A stretch of DNA of 64,000 nucleotides from Chloroflexota bacterium. GTDB lineage: Bacteria > Chloroflexota > Anaerolineae > Anaerolineales > Villigracilaceae. A program made the position numbers and the translations under genes. The stretch lies in assembly GCA_021795965.1 (NCBI GenBank), contig JAJYOU010000002.1:1-64000 (forward strand), given 5' to 3'. The notes beneath the pieces were generated by a model. It searched no databases. It was not told where the DNA came from and saw only the letters and a list, made by a program, of their open reading frames with translations. The first letter of the stretch is position 1; each line of letters starts with the position of its first letter. Shown here one piece after another: positions 26,100-35,747 of the stretch.

Positions 26100-27335
26100 T
26101 TACTGGTATTTCCGAACCACCAGGACTGCATTATGACCGCCAAAACCAAAAGCATTCGAAATGGCAATATCGACTTTCTTTTCCTTGGCCTGGTTGGGAA
26201 CGTAATCCAGGTCGCATTCCGGGTCAGGTGTTTTATAATGGATTGTGGGAGGAAGAATTCCTTCACGCACAACCTGGACGCAGAAAATGGCTTCCAGGGC
26301 GCCGGTTGCCCCCATCATATGACCCGTCATGGATTTTGTAGACGACACCGGCACTTTATATGCCTGTTTGCCAAAGGCGGATTTAATTGCTTTAGTCTCC
26401 GCAAGATCGTTAAGCATGGTCCCGGTGCCGTGTGCACTGATATAGCCCACCGCTTCCGGATTGACGCCCGCGCTATTCAATGCAGAAATTATGGCAGACG
26501 CGCCGCCGCTGCCGTTGATCTCTGGAGCGGTAACATGATAAGCATCTGCCGTGGAACCATATCCAGCCAGCTCAGCCAGGATAATTGCCCCGCGAGCTTT
26601 CGCATGGCTCTCGGTTTCCATGACCAAGACTGCTGCGCCTTCACCCATCACCAACCCATCCCGGTTTTTATCGAAGGGGGCGGGTGTCATGGAGTAGTCA
26701 TCATTTTTTCGAGTCATGGCGCCAATGCGGTCAAATGCCCCCACTCCGATCTGGCAAATAGTGGCTTCCGTTGCACCTGCAATGGCGACGTCGATGATAC
26801 CTGCTCGAAGCATCAACCAAGCCATACCGATACCATCTGCGCCAGAAGCGCAGGCTGACGCAATCGAGAAACTTGGACCTTTGATCCCATAATCAATCGC
26901 AATTAAACCCGAAGAACCGTTGGGCATCAGCATGGGTATTGCGAAAGGACTGATTCGTCGCGCACCCTCATCCTTCAAGGCGAAAATAGCGTCCTGTAGA
27001 GACTTCATTCCGCCAATCGCAGAGGAAACTATGACGCCGATGCGTGCACTGTTGGCTTCGGAGATTTCCAGTCCACTCTGCTCGATGGCTTCTTTTGCGG
27101 CTGCTGTTGCGAGGAGTTCCACCCGGTCCCGACGTCGGGCTTCCTTAAAATCCATGTAATTGGTTGGATCAAACCCTTTTACTTCGCAGGCAATTTTAAC
27201 CAAAAAATCAGTTGAATCAAAAAGCGTGATGGGTCCAACGCCCGAGACCCCATTAACGGCATTTGTCCAGGATTGAATAACGTTTAGCCCGATTGGATTG
27301 ACGGTCCCTGTGCCAGTAATCACGATTTTTTCCAT
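26100..27335 (-). CDS. fabF: 3-oxoacyl-[acyl-carrier-protein] synthase II
   Basis: Condensing enzyme of fatty acid elongation. The catalytic triad is readable: C162 in SACASG, His in SAHGTGT (near 302) and His in TGHMMGATGA (near 339). The 411 residues are the usual length. GGAGG precedes the ATG. It is not in a fab cluster: upstream in the same direction lies thrC (11 bp away), an unusual partner, and downstream the tRNA-Ser. Confidence 0.95.
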   Translation of the reverse strand: MEKIVITGTGTVNPIGLNVIQSWTNAVNGVSGVGPITLFDSTDFLVKIACEVKGFDPTNYMDFKEARRRDRVELLATAAAKEAIEQSGLEISEANSARIGVIVSSAIGGMKSLQDAIFALKDEGARRISPFAIPMLMPNGSSGLIAIDYGIKGPSFSIASACASGADGIGMAWLMLRAGIIDVAIAGATEATICQIGVGAFDRIGAMTRKNDDYSMTPAPFDKNRDGLVMGEGAAVLVMETESHAKARGAIILAELAGYGSTADAYHVTAPEINGSGGASAIISALNSAGVNPEAVGYISAHGTGTMLNDLAETKAIKSAFGKQAYKVPVSSTKSMTGHMMGATGALEAIFCVQVVREGILPPTIHYKTPDPECDLDYVPNQAKEKKVDIAISNAFGFGGHNAVLVVRKYQ

Positions 27336-27346
27336 AAGCCTCCAAC

Positions 27347-28453
27347 CTACTGCGAAAATTTATATCCAGATCCGGTCAACATCACCACCACTGGGTCAGG
27401 TAATCGATCCATTATTTGCTCCAAAGCGGACCATACGATAGCCGAAGTCGGTTCTACATATAACCCGCGAGAGGCTAATTCGTCACGACCCCGCAAGATA
27501 TCAATTTCTTCAACCGCAACAAATTCACCTCCCCCAGAAAGCATCATTTGCAACAGCATGCCGGCTCTCAGGGGACGTTTGACTCTGACACCTTCTGCCA
27601 GGGTTGGACCCTCTGTAACAAATCCGTAAGCTGACATCCCCGCCTTTGCCAGCACCCAGAGCGGCGAACATGCCTTCGCCTGAACTCCCACCATATATGG
27701 ACTTTTTTTGATCAATCCTGCCCGTTTGAGCGCGTCAAAACCTCGATATAATCCCAACAATAAACCACCCTGTCCCGTTGGAGTGATCACCGCACCAGGA
27801 GCACAGCCAATTTGCTCAAATATTTCGTAGGCTGCGGTTGCGTAACCCGGAAGGTTGACCGGTAAGTAAGCATGACTCGCGTAAGCGATTTCTTCGCTTT
27901 CGATATATTTATCAAGCGCCCCGGTCACATCCGAACGGGATCCGTCTATGGGATGTATTTCAGCGCCGTAAAATTCAATTTGTCGTCGTTTAGGTCCACT
28001 TGCCGAGGCAGGAATAAATATTTTTACATCCAAACCAGCCCTGGCAGAATACGCCGCAAGAGATGCTCCAGCATTCCCGGAGGAATCCTCAACCACAGAT
28101 TGAACCCCACGCCCTTTCAAAAAGGTCGCGATCAGAGCGGTTCCCCTGTCCTTGAATGAACCGCTTGGGTTTAAATGTTCGCACTTAAAAGCAACCTGTC
28201 TATCCCTGATCGTTGCCCAGATTAATGGTGTATCCCCTTCGCCCAGGCTTACACCGGCATCATCTCTTGACAGCCCCTGAAACGTATGTTTGTATTTCCA
28301 TAATCCTGCTGAGTTTCGATCGACTCGATCGGGATAATACTCGATCGGGCTAATATCAAAAAGCCCGCCACAATTCAAGCATTTATACGGCGTTCCTTGC
28401 TCTGGATACTCTCTTCCACAATTGACACATTTGATGGTCATTGTTTCAGCCAT
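27347..28453 (-). CDS. thrC: Threonine synthase with N-terminal zinc ribbon
   Basis: PLP enzyme converting O-phosphohomoserine to threonine. Cys 9, 12, 25 and 28 form a zinc-ribbon pair (CVNC and CLNC), as in many ThrC proteins. The PLP lysine is K101 in NPSGSFKDRG, with DSSGNAGAS as phosphate-binding loop and TGQGG farther on. It has 368 residues. Its start overlaps the acetyltransferase gene by 16 bp; a second Met (residue 5) is also possible. Confidence 0.93.
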   Translation of the reverse strand: MAETMTIKCVNCGREYPEQGTPYKCLNCGGLFDISPIEYYPDRVDRNSAGLWKYKHTFQGLSRDDAGVSLGEGDTPLIWATIRDRQVAFKCEHLNPSGSFKDRGTALIATFLKGRGVQSVVEDSSGNAGASLAAYSARAGLDVKIFIPASASGPKRRQIEFYGAEIHPIDGSRSDVTGALDKYIESEEIAYASHAYLPVNLPGYATAAYEIFEQIGCAPGAVITPTGQGGLLLGLYRGFDALKRAGLIKKSPYMVGVQAKACSPLWVLAKAGMSAYGFVTEGPTLAEGVRVKRPLRAGMLLQMMLSGGGEFVAVEEIDILRGRDELASRGLYVEPTSAIVWSALEQIMDRLPDPVVVMLTGSGYKFSQ

Positions 28454-28995
28454 TCTTTTTGCAGGATTGCATATATAAACTCGCTTCCCCAGGTTTCTTC
28501 CCGGGAAAGCCAGTAACTTTCAAGTTGGTAAGCTTCGCGGCGAAAACCCAATCGCTCCAAAAGGGAAAAAGAACGAATATTTTCAACATCACATCCTGCA
28601 ACTACACGATGTAAATTCAGGTCGCGAAATAAATAATCCAATAATCGACTAACCGCTTCCTTGGCGTAACCTTTTCCCCATGCTTGTCGTGCCAGGGTGC
28701 AGCCAATATGCGCCTGACGTGGATCTGATTTGGAAATAAGGAAAGCAACATCGCCGATAATCTCATTTCCTCCGAGGGTGGATTCCAATGCGAGCTGAAC
28801 CCATTCACCCGGAGTGATAGGTTCCTTTAGAATTTTCTCTGAAATAAAACTTTCCGCTTCTTCCAAAAGAAAAGGTGTTTTCCAACCCTGGAATCGATAA
28901 ACTTCAGGATCATTCCTGTATTGAATAAATTTTTCAATATCGGAATTGCAGAATGGGCGTAACAACAACCCGGGACTTGAAAGAGTTGGAAGCAT
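28438..28995 (-). CDS. GNAT acetyltransferase, RimJ/RimL-like
   Basis: 185-residue N-acetyltransferase of the RimL group, which uses acetyl-CoA to modify a protein N-terminus or small amine. LLLRPFCNSDIEKFIQYRND opens the fold. GCTLARQAWGKGYAKEAVSRLLDY is the acetyl-CoA-binding loop region, and VENIRSFSLLERLGFRREAY is the typical C-terminal block. It overlaps thrC and probably shares its transcript. Substrate unknown. Confidence 0.88.
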   Translation of the reverse strand: MLPTLSSPGLLLRPFCNSDIEKFIQYRNDPEVYRFQGWKTPFLLEEAESFISEKILKEPITPGEWVQLALESTLGGNEIIGDVAFLISKSDPRQAHIGCTLARQAWGKGYAKEAVSRLLDYLFRDLNLHRVVAGCDVENIRSFSLLERLGFRREAYQLESYWLSREETWGSEFIYAILQKEWLKQ

Positions 28996-29120
28996 TCTTA
29001 TTCCTGAATTTTACTTTTCGGAATGGTGTTTCGAAGAATATATTCTACTCAAAATTACCTCTCAAATCGCACGAATTATCTACCGGAATTGCAGAAGATA
29101 ATCTACTCCTCAACACTAAA

Positions 29121-31259
29121 TCATTTCTTGCTTTTGACCCATCCAAGTCCAATTCGACCACGGTCTTTTTCCATTTTCAGGATTTCAACGTCAATAATAT
29201 CTCCAACCTTTAAAACTGTCCCGAATGGAAGTTGGGTCCTGTGAAGCAGCCCGTCCTGTTTTACGCCAATGTCGACAAATGCACCGAAATCAACCACGTT
29301 TCGAATTGTCCCCTTCAATTCCATTCCAGGCGCAAGATCTTCCATTTTTAAAATATCTGAACGTAATATCGGCGCCTCAGCCTCCTCACGAGGATCTCGA
29401 CCCGGGCGGACCAATTGTTCCAGAATATCATTTAGAGTCGGCAGACCGCAGTTCAATTCTGATGCCAGCTGTTGAGGTTGGTTTTTTTCTATGAGATCAT
29501 CGATCGCCTCTTTGCGCTCGGAAAGCAGTTTGGAAAAACTTGATCCCGCTTTATGTAAAACCTCCATCGCAATAGGGTAGCTTTCGGGATGAATTGCGCT
29601 CGCATCCAGTGGATTCTTCCCATTTCTGATCCGCATAAAACCAGCTGATTGTTCAAAGGCTTTCGGACCCAGACCACTCACCTTTCGCAATTCGGATCGG
29701 GAAGTGAATTCCCCATTTTCATTGCGAAAAGAGACAATTGAGTTAGCCAGTTTGGGACCTACCCCGGCAACATGGGTTAGAAGCGCTGGAGAAGCGGTAT
29801 TCAAATCGACACCGACGTTGTTAACCACACTTTCAACCACGCCATCCAACGCGTGATTTAACGAAGGTTGGTCGACATCATGCTGGTAAAGCCCCACCCC
29901 GATTGATTTCGGATCAATTTTTACCAACTCCGCCAATGGATCCTGGGCTCTTCTGGCAATTGAAACTGCACCGCGAATGGACACATCCAGATCGGGAAAT
30001 TCTGCCCGGGCTAATGGGCTGGCAGAATATACTGAAGCCCCAGCTTCATTTACGATTATATATTTTGTTGTCTTAAAATTTCGGGTTAATTCTGCCGCCA
30101 ATTTCTCTGTTTCCCGCGATGCGGTACCGTTTCCGATGGTGATTAATGTGACCTTATATTTCTTGATCAAAGCTTCGAGTGTAGCTTTTGCCCCAGCCCA
30201 ATCGTTTTTTGGTTCATGCGGATAAATTGTACCCGTATCAAGCAATTTGCCAGTCTGATCAACAACAGCGAACTTCGTACCGGTTCGGAAACCAGGGTCC
30301 AGTCCAATCACAACCTGGTTGGTTAAGGGCGGCAGCGAAAGAAGTGCACGTAAATTGGTGGCAAAAACGTTGATTGCGTGCCCGTCAGCTTTTTCGGTCA
30401 AAGATCGACGCACATCCCTTTCGATTGCCGGCAGCAAAAGACGATTGGCGGCATCTTCTTCAGCGAGAATCAACTCGTCAGCAAAAGGCGAGATGATATC
30501 CGACTCAAAATTCTCATCGATTGAAGTGCGCCAATCTTTCTCGTTGATTTCAACCCACACCTTGAGGATGCCTTCTTTTTCACCGCGGTTTAAAGCCAGA
30601 ATTTGATGCGACTGAAGTCGATCAACTCTGCCGTCAAATTGGTAGTAGCTTTCATAAACACTTTTCTCGTCTAAAACCCCATCGATTTTTTCAGCATAAA
30701 CTTTTGCAAACTTCATCGCCTTTTCGCGCGTTGTTTTGCGAACACCCGCATTCTCACTGATGGTTTCAGCCACGATATCGCGTGCTCCATCCAGTGCATC
30801 CTGCCAGGTGATCACTTGTTCATTCAAAAATTCGCTGGCAATGACTTCGAGAGAACGCTTGTCTTTAACCTGGCTCAGAATTTTATCAGCCAGGGGTTGG
30901 AGACCTTTCTCGCGTGCGATCATTGCGCGGGTGCGGCGTTTCGGTTTGTATGGAGCATACAAGTCTTCCAACGCCGTCATCGTGTTGGCAGAGAGGATAG
31001 CAGAACGGAGTTCATCCGTCAGTTTTTCTTGTTCGGCAATCGATGCTAAAATAGTTGCCCGGCGTTCATCCAACATCCGTAAACGTGAGACTTCATCTGC
31101 GACAATTCGCACTTGCTCATCGTCGAGCGTTCCAGTTAATTCCTTCCGATAACGGGAAATGAATGGGACAGTATTGCCCTCATCCAGCAAATGGATGGTT
31201 GCTTCCACCTGGGAAGCTCTGACATTTAGAAGGGTGGCGATGGTTTCTGCGTAAGTCAT
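29121..31259 (-). CDS. tex: Tex family S1 RNA-binding protein
   Basis: Cytosolic nucleic-acid-binding protein linked in other bacteria to transcription and stress. Domain order: Tex N-terminal helices (about 1-190), a YqgF-like domain with IGLDPGFRTGTKFAVVD, helix-hairpin-helix motifs (THVAGVGPKLA and LRKVSGLGPKAFEQ) and a C-terminal S1 domain (GTIRNVVDFGAFVDIGVKQD). I choose the start at 31259 (MTYAETIATLL), 712 residues, because the next 10 upstream residues are not family-like. TGGTAAAAT, an extended -10, ends seven bases before this ATG, so the transcript may be leaderless. Confidence 0.93.
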   Translation of the reverse strand: MTYAETIATLLNVRASQVEATIHLLDEGNTVPFISRYRKELTGTLDDEQVRIVADEVSRLRMLDERRATILASIAEQEKLTDELRSAILSANTMTALEDLYAPYKPKRRTRAMIAREKGLQPLADKILSQVKDKRSLEVIASEFLNEQVITWQDALDGARDIVAETISENAGVRKTTREKAMKFAKVYAEKIDGVLDEKSVYESYYQFDGRVDRLQSHQILALNRGEKEGILKVWVEINEKDWRTSIDENFESDIISPFADELILAEEDAANRLLLPAIERDVRRSLTEKADGHAINVFATNLRALLSLPPLTNQVVIGLDPGFRTGTKFAVVDQTGKLLDTGTIYPHEPKNDWAGAKATLEALIKKYKVTLITIGNGTASRETEKLAAELTRNFKTTKYIIVNEAGASVYSASPLARAEFPDLDVSIRGAVSIARRAQDPLAELVKIDPKSIGVGLYQHDVDQPSLNHALDGVVESVVNNVGVDLNTASPALLTHVAGVGPKLANSIVSFRNENGEFTSRSELRKVSGLGPKAFEQSAGFMRIRNGKNPLDASAIHPESYPIAMEVLHKAGSSFSKLLSERKEAIDDLIEKNQPQQLASELNCGLPTLNDILEQLVRPGRDPREEAEAPILRSDILKMEDLAPGMELKGTIRNVVDFGAFVDIGVKQDGLLHRTQLPFGTVLKVGDIIDVEILKMEKDRGRIGLGWVKSKK

Positions 31260-31904
31260 AGGCGCGATTTTACCATAAGCTAAAATCATTAATGATCTTA
31301 AGCGGTTTGAGTTAAGCGGTCAAAACTTTTCACTCTTCGTTTCCAAATTTATCATTTTTTTCACCAGGTTATTTAAAAAGATCGATCCCTCCAGCTCGGC
31401 GGCACAGAACCGGATCCCCTATAATTGCATCCTGTTATTTCGGTGATGCTGCGTCAGGCGTCAATCCGTGATCGAGGTAAAACAGAAAATTCCATCAAAA
31501 TGAGTTATTGGATTAGCGTATAAATTACATCTCCCACCACTTGTTTCTCTAACACTTGTATTTCGAGGTTAATACCCGGGTTAATTAAATCAGGATTTCG
31601 GAGGGTTCGGGGAACCGGTTTGGGTTGACACTTACGTCACCTTTAGCGATAATAAAATTAAGTTTATTTTAATCTTTTGTGTTTGATCCATTTTGATTAT
31701 TTTTTTCATTTTGTGTCATGATTTGAGATCGACTCTGATTATATATATTCAAATTGTTCGCTGAGAGGACAACGCCGCATACCTCCAATAAGTCACTCCG
31801 TAAAATAAAGTATATTTTCAAATTAACCCGCAATTCCAATGATTTTGTGCGTTCACAACCCCCAATCAATATGAAAAAAGAGACCTTCTATAGAGGATAA
31901 ATTT
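31260..31904. other. Long intergenic region between tex and degV
   Basis: 645 bp with no convincing gene. It holds a strong plus-strand promoter at 31625-31653, listed separately, and about 245 bp that would be the degV 5' untranslated region. Within that stretch GAGG and CCTC (near 31765-31786) could close a small hairpin. No terminator, tRNA or known riboswitch pattern was seen. Confidence 0.6.
31625..31653 (+). promoter_or_regulatory. Promoter, probably of degV
   Basis: Perfect -35 TTGACA (31625-31630), 17-bp spacer, -10 GATAAT (31648-31653, one mismatch). The next gene on this strand starts 250 bp downstream. Confidence 0.65.
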
Positions 31905-32741
31905 ATGACAATCATAATCGCAGATACCACAAGCGGAATAACCCTGGATCAGGCTAAAAACCTCAGAATCCATCTTCTTCCCCAGCAGGTTATTTTTGGG
32001 GAAGAATCCTTTAAGGATGACTCGGAAATTACGACAGAAGAATTCATTAAAAGACTCAAAGCATCATCAACCCTGCCCAAAACATCAGCACCCCTGCATA
32101 CGATGTATCTCCCAATCTTTGAAAAAGCCGCTCAGAACGGGGAAACCGTGATCGTGATTGTGCCCTCCTCAAAATTAAGTGGAACACTTCGATCTGTAGA
32201 AACTGCCCGGCAGGAGTACCCCAAAGCAGATATCCGGATAATCGATACTCTCACCATCGCGGGACCTCTCGGGACTCTTGTTCTCGAAGCACACGCCATG
32301 GCATCTGCCGGGAAATCCCCGGATGAAATCGAGACTTATATCCAAAAATTATCCAAAAAAGCAAAGCTTTACTTTGTGGTGGATACCCTGGAATATCTTC
32401 AAAAAGGTGGACGCATTGGGGCAGCTCGAGCGTTGATCGGTGAATTATTACAAGTGAAACCTATTCTTCAATTACTCGAAGGTCAGGCAGCTCCTTTTGT
32501 CCAGGAGCGAACAAAAAAACGCGCAATATCCCGCATGATTGATACTGCCTGCGACGATCTGGGTTCGAATCCTGATCCTAAAATTAGCGTCATGCATATT
32601 GATGCGGAAGATGAGATCATGGAAGTTCGGGCAGAATTATCGCGGCGCCTGGGGATTAGGGAAATTCCTGTCTACCTGCTTCCTCCGGCTATTGTTGTTC
32701 ACGCTGGGCCAAAAGCTCTGGCAATTGGGTATTTCAAATGA
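31905..32741 (+). CDS. DegV family fatty-acid-binding protein
   Basis: 278-residue DegV protein. The family (FakB in Gram-positives) holds a fatty acid for phosphorylation by FakA. Signature parts are DTTSGITLDQAKNL at the N-terminus, KTSAPLHTMYLPIFEKAA (about 59-76) and VDTLEYLQKGGRIGAARALIG (about 152-172). AGAGGAT precedes the ATG. No fakA kinase is nearby. Role as lipid carrier comes from the family only. Confidence 0.92.
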   Translation: MTIIIADTTSGITLDQAKNLRIHLLPQQVIFGEESFKDDSEITTEEFIKRLKASSTLPKTSAPLHTMYLPIFEKAAQNGETVIVIVPSSKLSGTLRSVETARQEYPKADIRIIDTLTIAGPLGTLVLEAHAMASAGKSPDEIETYIQKLSKKAKLYFVVDTLEYLQKGGRIGAARALIGELLQVKPILQLLEGQAAPFVQERTKKRAISRMIDTACDDLGSNPDPKISVMHIDAEDEIMEVRAELSRRLGIREIPVYLLPPAIVVHAGPKALAIGYFK

Positions 32742-32910
32742 CCAAAAAGTACCAATATTTTGTGAAACTGTGCCCAACGGGAGCTCCAAAATGCTCTTTA
32801 GAAAGCTGATTTGGCTGATTTAGCTGTGTTATAATTTACGGGCTATTTTCCAATTCTCATCCATTTCAGGGTTATTTTCCCACGCAGGGATCTTTCAAGG
32901 AGATCGTTTT

Positions 32911-33663
32911 ATGTCTGGACACAGCCATTGGGCAACAATTAAACGTAAAAAAGGTGCTGCAGATGCAAAAAAGGGGCAGGTTTTTACCCGCATCGCAAAA
33001 GAGATTGTCATGACTGCCCGCAGTGGAGCTGATGTCGGATCAAACTTCCGCCTAGCACTTGCTGTTGAAAAAGCCAGGGCTGTCAATATGCCCAAGGAAA
33101 GTATTGAACGCGCGATTCGGCGTGGTTCGGGTGAAGACAAAGACGCAAATGCCTTTGAAGAATTCACCCTCGAAGGTTACGGTCCTCATGGAGCTGCGAT
33201 CATGGTTGAATGTGTGACAGACAATCGCAACCGCACCGTCGCTGATATTCGGCATACCTTCAGTAAAAACGGTGGCATCATGGCTGAGGCAGGCGCTGTG
33301 GGCTGGCAATTTGAACGAAAATCCTACTTTTCATTCCCTGCCACTCAACTCAATTACGAAAAAGCTTTCGAACTTGCAATTGACGCTGGTGCGGACGATG
33401 TCCAGGAAGATGGCGAAAATATCGAAATCGTCGCTCCTGTGGACGCATTCAAGACCCTTCTGGATGCGCTTCATCAAGCCAAAGTTTCACCTGATGAGGC
33501 AGAACTTCGCTTAATTGCCAAGCAGGATCTCGAACTGGATGTTGAATCCACCCTCCAGGTATTAAGAGTTATTGAAATCATCGAAGATATGGATGACGTT
33601 CAAAACGTTTTCCATAATCTAAAAATTTCCGATGAAGCCCTGATGGCTCTCGAGGAAGAATAA
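32911..33663 (+). CDS. yebC: YebC/PmpR family protein (probable transcriptional regulator or translation factor)
   Basis: 250-residue DUF28 protein starting MSGHSHWATIKRKKGAADAKKG, the invariant N-terminus of the family, with IERAIRRGSGE in the middle domain. Members have been described as DNA-binding regulators and, more recently, as factors that relieve ribosome stalling. AAGGAG precedes the ATG, and a TATAAT at 32830-32835 probably marks its promoter. It heads a run with ruvC and ruvA, a common arrangement in bacteria. Confidence 0.95.
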   Translation: MSGHSHWATIKRKKGAADAKKGQVFTRIAKEIVMTARSGADVGSNFRLALAVEKARAVNMPKESIERAIRRGSGEDKDANAFEEFTLEGYGPHGAAIMVECVTDNRNRTVADIRHTFSKNGGIMAEAGAVGWQFERKSYFSFPATQLNYEKAFELAIDAGADDVQEDGENIEIVAPVDAFKTLLDALHQAKVSPDEAELRLIAKQDLELDVESTLQVLRVIEIIEDMDDVQNVFHNLKISDEALMALEEE

Positions 33664-33669
33664 GACATG

Positions 33670-33703
33670 CGGGGTAGGCGAACAACCTGCCCCGTTTAAT
33701 TTT
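33670..33703 (+). terminator. Hairpin between yebC and ruvC
   Basis: CGGGGTAGG (33670-33678) pairs with CCTGCCCCG (33686-33694) with one G-T pair and is followed by TTTAATTTT. It is a weak or partial terminator that could lower ruvC expression relative to yebC. Confidence 0.6.
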
Positions 33704-33707
33704 CATT

Positions 33708-34187
33708 ATGACCCTCGTTCTAGGCATTGATCCGGGTACGGCAACCATCGGGTATTCGCTTGTCACCGAGCTTCCAAATGGTGATTGCGAAGCAATAGCT
33801 TTCGGAACGATTACCACGCCCAAAAACACTCCGCCCGGCGACAGGTTAATCGTAATTTATGAAGGTGTAAGGGATATCATCAACCAGTATCATCCTGACT
33901 CAGCGGCAGTTGAAAAGCTTTTTTTTGCGAGCAACGTCACAACTGCAATCTCTGTAGGGCAGGCTCGCGGAGTCATTCTCCTGGCATTGGCTCAATCCAA
34001 ACTTGATATTGCTGAATATTCCCCCAATGAAGTGAAATTGGCAGTATCTGGATACGGTTTTGCTGATAAGCGGCAAATGCAGGAAATGGTGCGCATACTT
34101 TTACGTCTCGACAAAATTCCAAAACCGGATGATGCCGCCGACGCTCTTGCAATTGCAATAACACATCTCCATACAAGGCGATATTAA
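33708..34187 (+). CDS. ruvC: Holliday junction resolvase RuvC
   Basis: Endonuclease that cuts Holliday junctions during recombination repair. The catalytic acidic residues sit in GIDPGTATIGY (D7), the VEKLFF block (Glu) and PKPDDAADALAIA near the C-terminus. The 159 residues match the family. Two bases separate it from ruvA. No ribosome binding site is obvious before the ATG. Confidence 0.95.
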   Translation: MTLVLGIDPGTATIGYSLVTELPNGDCEAIAFGTITTPKNTPPGDRLIVIYEGVRDIINQYHPDSAAVEKLFFASNVTTAISVGQARGVILLALAQSKLDIAEYSPNEVKLAVSGYGFADKRQMQEMVRILLRLDKIPKPDDAADALAIAITHLHTRRY

Positions 34188-34189
34188 AG

Positions 34190-34765
34190 ATGATATCAAG
34201 TCTACGCGGTGAACTAACCCAAATCGAAGAAAATGCCCTCATTCTTCAAAATTCAGGGCTTGGTTTCAGAGTCTTTGTTCCCAAACCACTGATTTCAAAG
34301 TTCACTCTCGGTGATTTTATTTTGCTTCAGACTCACCTCGTCGTGCGGGAAAATGATCTTTCCCTTTACGGGTTTGAAACCACCGGCGATAGACAGCTTT
34401 TCCTGATGCTGCTCGGTGTGGATGGAGTTGGTCCCAAATTGGCGCTCTCAGTTTTATCCACCCTCGACCTGGATGCGGTCAAGCAGGCAGTATTTTCGGA
34501 TGAGCCCGATCTCCTCAGTCGGGTGCCGGGTGTTGGGAAAAGGACTGCCCAAAAAATGCAGTTGTATCTGAAAGACCGCTTAAAACCAACCGGCCCGATG
34601 GAAAAACTGATAACAATGTCAGAAACAGATTCTGAGTTATTATCAGCGCTCACCTCCCTGGGTTATTCGGTTGTCGAAGCTCAAAGCGCACTTCAATCCC
34701 TGCCTAAAGACGCGCCAGATGACCTTGAAAGTAAAATTAGGCTTGCACTCTCATACTTCCAGTAA
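34190..34765 (+). CDS. ruvA: Holliday junction branch migration protein RuvA
   Basis: Junction-binding subunit of RuvAB. It has the N-terminal OB fold, then two helix-hairpin-helix motifs (LLGVDGVGPKLALSVL near 76-91 and SRVPGVGKRTAQKM near 107-120), and the C-terminal domain that contacts RuvB (about 145-191). It has 191 residues. ruvB is not next to it; proC follows after 64 bp. Confidence 0.95.
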   Translation: MISSLRGELTQIEENALILQNSGLGFRVFVPKPLISKFTLGDFILLQTHLVVRENDLSLYGFETTGDRQLFLMLLGVDGVGPKLALSVLSTLDLDAVKQAVFSDEPDLLSRVPGVGKRTAQKMQLYLKDRLKPTGPMEKLITMSETDSELLSALTSLGYSVVEAQSALQSLPKDAPDDLESKIRLALSYFQ

Positions 34766-34829
34766 TACCGGCTCAATTTCCAGGTTTCCTTTTCTTCCGA
34801 CTTTCCATCATAAATGAACGGATGTCCGC

Positions 34830-35684
34830 ATGCTAAATAAATTAATTGCCTTTATTGGTCCCGGAGCCATGGCTGAAGCCATGCTGGGTGGATTAATTCG
34901 CAATGCCATTGCCTCTCCGAACGAGATTCTGGTTTCAGGACCCCGACTCGAACGCTGCGATCAGTTACATGCCCTGTATGGAGTTCAGCCTTTCACTGAT
35001 AACGCTACTGCGGTGGAAAAAGCAGAGGTGATTGTTCTTTCGGTAAAGCCACAACGCCTGGCGGGTGTCATGGAAAACCTGAAAGGTGCATTTCACAAAG
35101 ATTCCCTGGTTCTTTCCATCATTGCGGGCGCCACACTCAAAAAACTTGGCAAAGGATTGAATCATCAGAACATCGTCCGATCCATGCCAAACACCCCGGC
35201 TCAAATTGGCGAAGGAATTACCGTCTGGACATCCTCGCCTTCTGTCTCGTCAGAACAAAAGGAAATCACCCGCACCATCCTTTGTGCGCTCGGTCAGGAA
35301 ATTTATGTGGATGATGAACATTTTCTCGACATGGCAACCGCCCTTTCTGGCACTGGACCTGCCTACGTATTCATGTTCATGGAGGCAATGATTGATGCCG
35401 GGGTTCACATGGGTTTTCCACGGCGCATCGCTGAGCAGCTGGTTGTGCAAACCATTCGTGGATCGGTTGATTTTTACAGGAATAATGACCTGCATGTCGC
35501 AGCCTTGCGCAACCAGGTTACTTCTCCGGGTGGAACATCCGCTGAGGCTTTGTACTACCTGGAAAAAGCTGGTTTCAGAACTGCAATCTCCCGAGCGATT
35601 TGGGCAGCTTATCAACGCTCCCTGGAGCTGGGCAAAGACCAGCCGGTTCACTTTCCCGATACTCCAGCTCAGGAAACAGATTAG
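34830..35684 (+). CDS. proC: Pyrroline-5-carboxylate reductase
   Basis: NAD(P)H-dependent last step of proline synthesis. It has an N-terminal Rossmann fold with FIGPGAMAEAMLGGL (about 8-22), then VLSVKPQ, SIIAGATLKKL and the C-terminal dimer domain with VTSPGGTSAEALYYLEKAGFR, the family signature. It has 284 residues. No other proline genes are adjacent. Confidence 0.95.
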   Translation: MLNKLIAFIGPGAMAEAMLGGLIRNAIASPNEILVSGPRLERCDQLHALYGVQPFTDNATAVEKAEVIVLSVKPQRLAGVMENLKGAFHKDSLVLSIIAGATLKKLGKGLNHQNIVRSMPNTPAQIGEGITVWTSSPSVSSEQKEITRTILCALGQEIYVDDEHFLDMATALSGTGPAYVFMFMEAMIDAGVHMGFPRRIAEQLVVQTIRGSVDFYRNNDLHVAALRNQVTSPGGTSAEALYYLEKAGFRTAISRAIWAAYQRSLELGKDQPVHFPDTPAQETD

Positions 35685-35747
35685 AAATAATTCGCGGGAA
35701 TATAACCCATTTCCAGCCGGGTTTGCCCAAAGTGATCTATTTTTCCC

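Noticed and set aside
26133-26858. Plus-strand frame of 241 codons opposite fabF
   Set aside because: Shadow of fabF; the Cys/His-rich product is meaningless and the true gene has all catalytic residues.
31770-31782. 13-base motif CAAYGCCGCATAC shared with 45845-45857, as a possible common RNA element
   Set aside because: One mismatch over 13 bases is expected many times by chance in 64 kb, and the flanking structures do not match convincingly.
31669-31869. 66-codon minus-strand frame in the tex-degV gap
   Set aside because: Low-complexity product without ribosome binding site; the region is better read as a plus-strand leader.
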